This document shows, piece by piece, positions 7,347 through 9,764 of a DNA stretch of 9,764 bases. This stretch comes from Acidobacteriota bacterium (GTDB lineage: Bacteria > Acidobacteriota > Vicinamibacteria > Vicinamibacterales > Fen-181). A model generated the notes under the pieces. That model was given only the letters and a program-made list of their open reading frames with translations, was not told where the DNA came from and made no database searches. The stretch lies in assembly GCA_021779795.1 (NCBI GenBank), contig JAJXZZ010000091.1:1-9764 (forward strand), written 5' to 3'. A program made the position numbers and the translations under genes. Position 1 is the first letter of the stretch; each line of letters begins with the position of its first letter.

Positions 7347-7349
7347 CGC

Positions 7350-7568
7350 ATGCGCACGAGGCTCGCGTTCGCGGTGGCCGTGATTCCGGTGCTGGTGCTG
7401 ATTGCCGGCCTGCCCTTCGTCAACCGTCCCGATCCGGTCGTCCTCGGCCTGCCGTTCCTGCTGCTGTGGATCGTCGGCTGGGTCGCAGTGACGCCTCTCT
7501 TCCTCGGGGCGGCCTACCTGCTCGCCGGCGGCGGTGACGAGCCCTCGCCCGAGGGAGACCGGCGGTGA
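7350..7568 (+). CDS. DUF3311 small membrane protein, partner of the SSS transporter
   Basis: A 72-residue protein with two membrane helices (about residues 5-24 and 33-60) and a charged, Gly/Pro/Glu-rich tail. The conserved centre LPFVNRPDPVVLGLPFLLLW is the DUF3311 signature. Small DUF3311 proteins are commonly encoded directly before a solute:sodium symporter and are thought to assist it, much as YhdT precedes PanF; the exact role is unproven. The start at 7350 is chosen because AGGAGG (7341-7346) stands 3 nt before it and the hydrophobic helix begins right after. An in-frame ATG at 7323 would add nine basic residues and has no ribosome site. The stop codon overlaps the GTG start of the transporter by 4 nt, giving translational coupling. 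Confidence 0.85.
   Translation: MRTRLAFAVAVIPVLVLIAGLPFVNRPDPVVLGLPFLLLWIVGWVAVTPLFLGAAYLLAGGGDEPSPEGDRR
7551..7557 (+). promoter_or_regulatory. Ribosome binding site of the SSS transporter GTG start
   Basis: GAGGGAG lies inside the end of the DUF3311 gene, 7 nt before the GTG at 7565. It supports the non-ATG start and direct re-initiation at the GTGA overlap. Confidence 0.6.
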
Positions 7569-9010
7569 CCGTTTCACTCCTCGTCATCCTCGCGTTCATC
7601 GTCTTCTCGGCCGTCGTCGGCGTGGTGGGCCGCGGCCGCGGCGAGATGAACCTCGAGCGGTGGAGCGTCGGCGGCCGGCGCTTCGGCGTCCTGCTGGTCT
7701 GGCTGCTGATGGCCGGCGAGATCTACACGACGTTCACCTTCCTCGGCGCGAGCGGCTGGGCCTACTCGCGCGGGGCGCCGTCGTTCTACATCCTCGTCTA
7801 CGGCACGCTCGGCTACACGATCTCGTTCTTCCTGCTGCCGCCGATCTGGCGGCTGGCCAAGCGGCGCGGCCTGCACACGCAGCCCGACTTCTTCCTCGCC
7901 CGCTACGACAGCCCGGCGCTGGCCGGCGTCGTGGCGCTCGTCGGCGTCGTCTCGATCGTGCCCTACCTCCAGCTGCAGCTCGCCGGCCTCGGGATGATCG
8001 TCGAGATCGCCAGCGGCGGCGCGTTCGGCTCGACCTCGGCCATCCTGGTGGCCTTCGCGCTCACGTGCGTGTTCGTCTACACGAGCGGCCTCAAGGGGGT
8101 CGCCTGGGTCGCCGTGGTCAAGGACGTCACGATGATCCTCGCCGTCGTCGTCATCGGGTTCGGCCTGCCGGCGATGTACTTCGGCGGGATCGGCCGGATG
8201 ATGGACGCGCTGGCCCGCGCGCACCCGGCGCACCTGGTCTTCCCCGGCAGCACGACGACGATGGGCGTGGGGTGGGTGGTGAGCACGATCCTGCTCACGG
8301 GGCTCGGGTTCTACTGCTGGCCGCACATGTTCGCCTCGGCCTTCGCGGCGAAGGACGCCCGGACGATCCGCCGCAACGCCGTGATCATGCCGCTCTACCA
8401 GCTCCCGATCCTGCTGATCCTCTTCGTCGGCTTCACGGCGCTGCTCGCGATCCCCGGCCTCAAGAACCCCGACACGGCGCTGCTCGCGCTGGTGACGCGC
8501 AGCTACCCGGCCTGGTTCGCCGGGTTCGTCGGCGGCGCCGGCGCCGTCACCGCGATGGTGCCCGCGTCGATGCTGCTGCTGGTGGCGGCGACGCTGGCGG
8601 CGAAGAACATCTACCGGCCGCTGGTCCGCCGCGACGTCGGCAACGCCGAGCTGATGCGCGCCTCCCGCGTCGCGATGGTGGTCATCGCGCTGGCGGCGCT
8701 CGTGCTGGCGCTCTGGTCGCCCAAGGAGCTGGTCAACCTGCTCATCTTCGGTTACGACGGCGTCGCGCAGTTCTTCCCCGGCATCGCGCTCGGCGTCTTC
8801 GCGCCCCGCGTCCGGGCGCGCCAGATCATGGCGGGGCTGGTCACCGGCGAGGTCGTCGTCGTGAGCCTGATCTGGACCGGCCACGACCCGTACCTCGGGA
8901 TGAACGCGGGCTTCGTGGGGCTGGCCGTCAACGCGCTCGTGACGGCCGCGGCCGTCGCGCTGATGCCGGCGGGGCCGGAGCCGGCAGGGATTCGAGAGCG
9001 ATTTTCGTAG
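7565..9010 (+). CDS. Solute:sodium symporter (SSS) family transporter, MctP-like
   Basis: A 481-residue integral membrane protein with about 13 predicted helices, the usual SSS topology. Typical SSS features are the first helices with GEIYTTFTFLGASGWAY (51-67), the QPDFFLARYDSPAL loop (106-119), YLQLQLAGLGMIVE (134-147), and the helix ending in AAKNIYRPL (345-353). The overall pattern, with the DUF3311 neighbour, resembles the monocarboxylate permease MctP of rhizobia (lactate, pyruvate, some amino acids), but the substrate is not established here. It starts with GTG, preceded by GAGGGAG (7551-7557) at 7-nt spacing; the next Met is residue 28, after the first helix, so GTG is the true start. 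In the helix that carries the Ser-Thr sodium-site residues in PutP (S340, T341), the aligned residues are V332 and P333. Coupling to protons rather than sodium is therefore possible. It is in an operon with the amidohydrolase downstream. Confidence 0.92.
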   Translation: MTVSLLVILAFIVFSAVVGVVGRGRGEMNLERWSVGGRRFGVLLVWLLMAGEIYTTFTFLGASGWAYSRGAPSFYILVYGTLGYTISFFLLPPIWRLAKRRGLHTQPDFFLARYDSPALAGVVALVGVVSIVPYLQLQLAGLGMIVEIASGGAFGSTSAILVAFALTCVFVYTSGLKGVAWVAVVKDVTMILAVVVIGFGLPAMYFGGIGRMMDALARAHPAHLVFPGSTTTMGVGWVVSTILLTGLGFYCWPHMFASAFAAKDARTIRRNAVIMPLYQLPILLILFVGFTALLAIPGLKNPDTALLALVTRSYPAWFAGFVGGAGAVTAMVPASMLLLVAATLAAKNIYRPLVRRDVGNAELMRASRVAMVVIALAALVLALWSPKELVNLLIFGYDGVAQFFPGIALGVFAPRVRARQIMAGLVTGEVVVVSLIWTGHDPYLGMNAGFVGLAVNALVTAAAVALMPAGPEPAGIRERFS

Positions 9011-9019
9011 GACGGAGCG

Positions 9020-9037
9020 CCCGGCCGGAGGGCCGGG
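9020..9037 (+). other. Perfect 7-bp hairpin between the transporter and amidohydrolase genes
   Basis: CCCGGCC and GGCCGGG pair around a GGAG loop, 9 nt after the transporter stop and 18 nt before the amidohydrolase ATG. There is no T-run after it, so it is more likely an mRNA-processing or stabilising stem, or part of a dispersed repeat, than a strong terminator. Confidence 0.5.
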
Positions 9038-9055
9038 AGATTGGAGACGTTCGAG

Positions 9056-9764
9056 ATGGGCAGCCTGGCAGCGGACGTGGACGGCGTCGCCGCGGCGGTG
9101 GTCGAGTGGCGGCGTGACTTTCACAGGCACCCCGAGTTGGGGTTCGAGGAGCGGCGCACGTCGCAGGTGGTGCGCGACTTCCTCGAGGCGACCGGCATCG
9201 AGGTCAGGACGTGCGGCAAGACCGGCCTGCGCGGCCTTCTGCGCGGCGGCACGCCCGGCCGTACCGTGGCCCTGCGCGCCGACATGGACGCGCTGCCCCT
9301 GGCCGAACTGAACGAGCACGACTACCGGTCCGAGAACCCGGGCGTGATGCACGCCTGCGGCCACGACGGGCACATGGCCATGCTCATGGGAGCGGCGCGA
9401 GTGCTTGCCGCCCGGCGCGAAACGCTGGCCGGCAACGTCGTGTTCCTGTTCCAGCCGTCCGAGGAGGCCCCGCCCGGCGGCGCGCCGCTGATGGTCGAGG
9501 AAGGGGCCCTCGACGGCGTGGACGCGATCTTCGGCATCCACCTCTGGCAGCCGCTGCCGAGCGGCGTCGTCGGCCTGCGCGCCGGCGCCGCGATGGCCCA
9601 GGCCGACGAATTCGAGGTCACCATCCACGGGCGGGGCGGCCACGCCTCGCAGCCCGACGTGACCGTCGATCCGGTCGTGGTCGCCTCGCACGTCGTCGTC
9701 GCGGCGCAGACCATCGTGAGCCGCTTCGCCAACCCGCTCGAGCCGGCCGTCGTCTCGTTCACGA
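9056..9764 (+). CDS. M20D family amidohydrolase (N-acyl amino acid / hippurate hydrolase-like), truncated at window end
   Basis: The first 236 codons are visible; the gene runs past the right edge without a stop. Family features are RRDFHRHPELGFEE (19-32), RADMDALPL (74-82), the metal-binding HACGHDGHMAMLMGAA (99-114, with C101 and H103), the catalytic FQPSEEAPPGGA (132-143, E136/E137), H162 in GIHLW, and the start of the dimerisation domain HGRGGHASQP (191-200). M20D enzymes cleave the amide bond of N-acyl amino acids, hippurate or indoleacetyl-amino acids, normally in the cytoplasm, and no signal peptide is seen. GGAG at 9043-9046 is a good ribosome site, 9 nt before the ATG. Placed after a DUF3311/SSS transporter, it probably hydrolyses the imported compound or a derivative; this is inferred from context only. 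Confidence 0.93.
   Translation, partial: MGSLAADVDGVAAAVVEWRRDFHRHPELGFEERRTSQVVRDFLEATGIEVRTCGKTGLRGLLRGGTPGRTVALRADMDALPLAELNEHDYRSENPGVMHACGHDGHMAMLMGAARVLAARRETLAGNVVFLFQPSEEAPPGGAPLMVEEGALDGVDAIFGIHLWQPLPSGVVGLRAGAAMAQADEFEVTIHGRGGHASQPDVTVDPVVVASHVVVAAQTIVSRFANPLEPAVVSFT

Larger units (their letters stand above)
7173..7349. other. Divergent intergenic region between the DUF5107 and DUF3311 genes
   Basis: This 177-bp stretch must hold the promoters for both the minus-strand run and the plus-strand transporter operon. It contains the TAGAAT element for the minus strand, the REP-like doublet, and TTGACG at 7302-7307 on the plus strand as a possible -35. No good -10 follows TTGACG at 16-18 nt, so the plus-strand promoter is not securely located. 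No regulator operator was recognised. Confidence 0.5.

Noticed and set aside
4323..7349. A plus-strand open frame antisense to the whole DUF5107 gene, in frame with DUF3311
   Set aside because: Its composition is Arg/Val/Glu-rich without domains, and only the last 72 codons match a family. The ribosome site at 7341 marks the true gene start.
7323..7349. ATG at 7323 as the DUF3311 start
   Set aside because: It has no ribosome site and adds only a basic stretch; AGGAGG before 7350 gives a better start. It remains possible.

Overview
This is a very GC-rich bacterial window with tightly packed genes and almost no non-coding DNA. Eight protein genes are supported. Five lie on the minus strand and three on the plus strand, and they diverge from one 177-bp intergenic region (7173-7349). 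No RNA gene, insertion sequence or CRISPR array was seen. The gene content (a secreted PA-domain M28 peptidase, a secreted DUF5107/TPR protein, a DUF3311/sodium-solute-symporter pair) together with the high GC suggests an Acidobacteriota-like soil bacterium, perhaps of the Vicinamibacterales type. That assignment is an inference from gene style, not a proven placement.

Minus strand, in order of transcription (right to left): (i) a secreted protein of about 988 residues with an N-terminal DUF5107-type, mutarotase-like region and a C-terminal TPR solenoid; (ii) a secreted M28 zinc peptidase with all expected metal ligands; (iii) a type III polyketide synthase with an intact Cys-His-Asn triad; (iv) a SAM-dependent methyltransferase; (v) an FAD-dependent oxidoreductase that runs off the left edge. 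The last three are packed with a 4-nt gap and a 14-nt overlap, so they form a convincing operon: PKS makes a polyketide ring or pyrone, which the methyltransferase and flavoenzyme may then modify. The arrangement is comparable to the srsABC phenolic-lipid operon of Streptomyces griseus. The PKS starts 7 nt after the peptidase stop, and a perfect TATAAT overlaps that stop. The PKS operon may therefore read through from the peptidase, have its own leaderless promoter, or both.

Plus strand: a 72-residue DUF3311 membrane protein overlaps a GTG-started solute:sodium symporter family transporter (MctP-like) by the 4-nt GTGA motif. An M20D amidohydrolase follows after 45 nt and runs off the right edge. 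This looks like an uptake-and-hydrolysis cassette, for example import of a carboxylate or N-acylated/amidated compound followed by hydrolytic release, but the substrate is unknown.

The divergent region holds the most striking non-coding structure: two REP-like hairpins in inverted orientation. They share a CCTGAAGG core and a GCACACGG tail, with three compensatory base-pair changes between the two stems.
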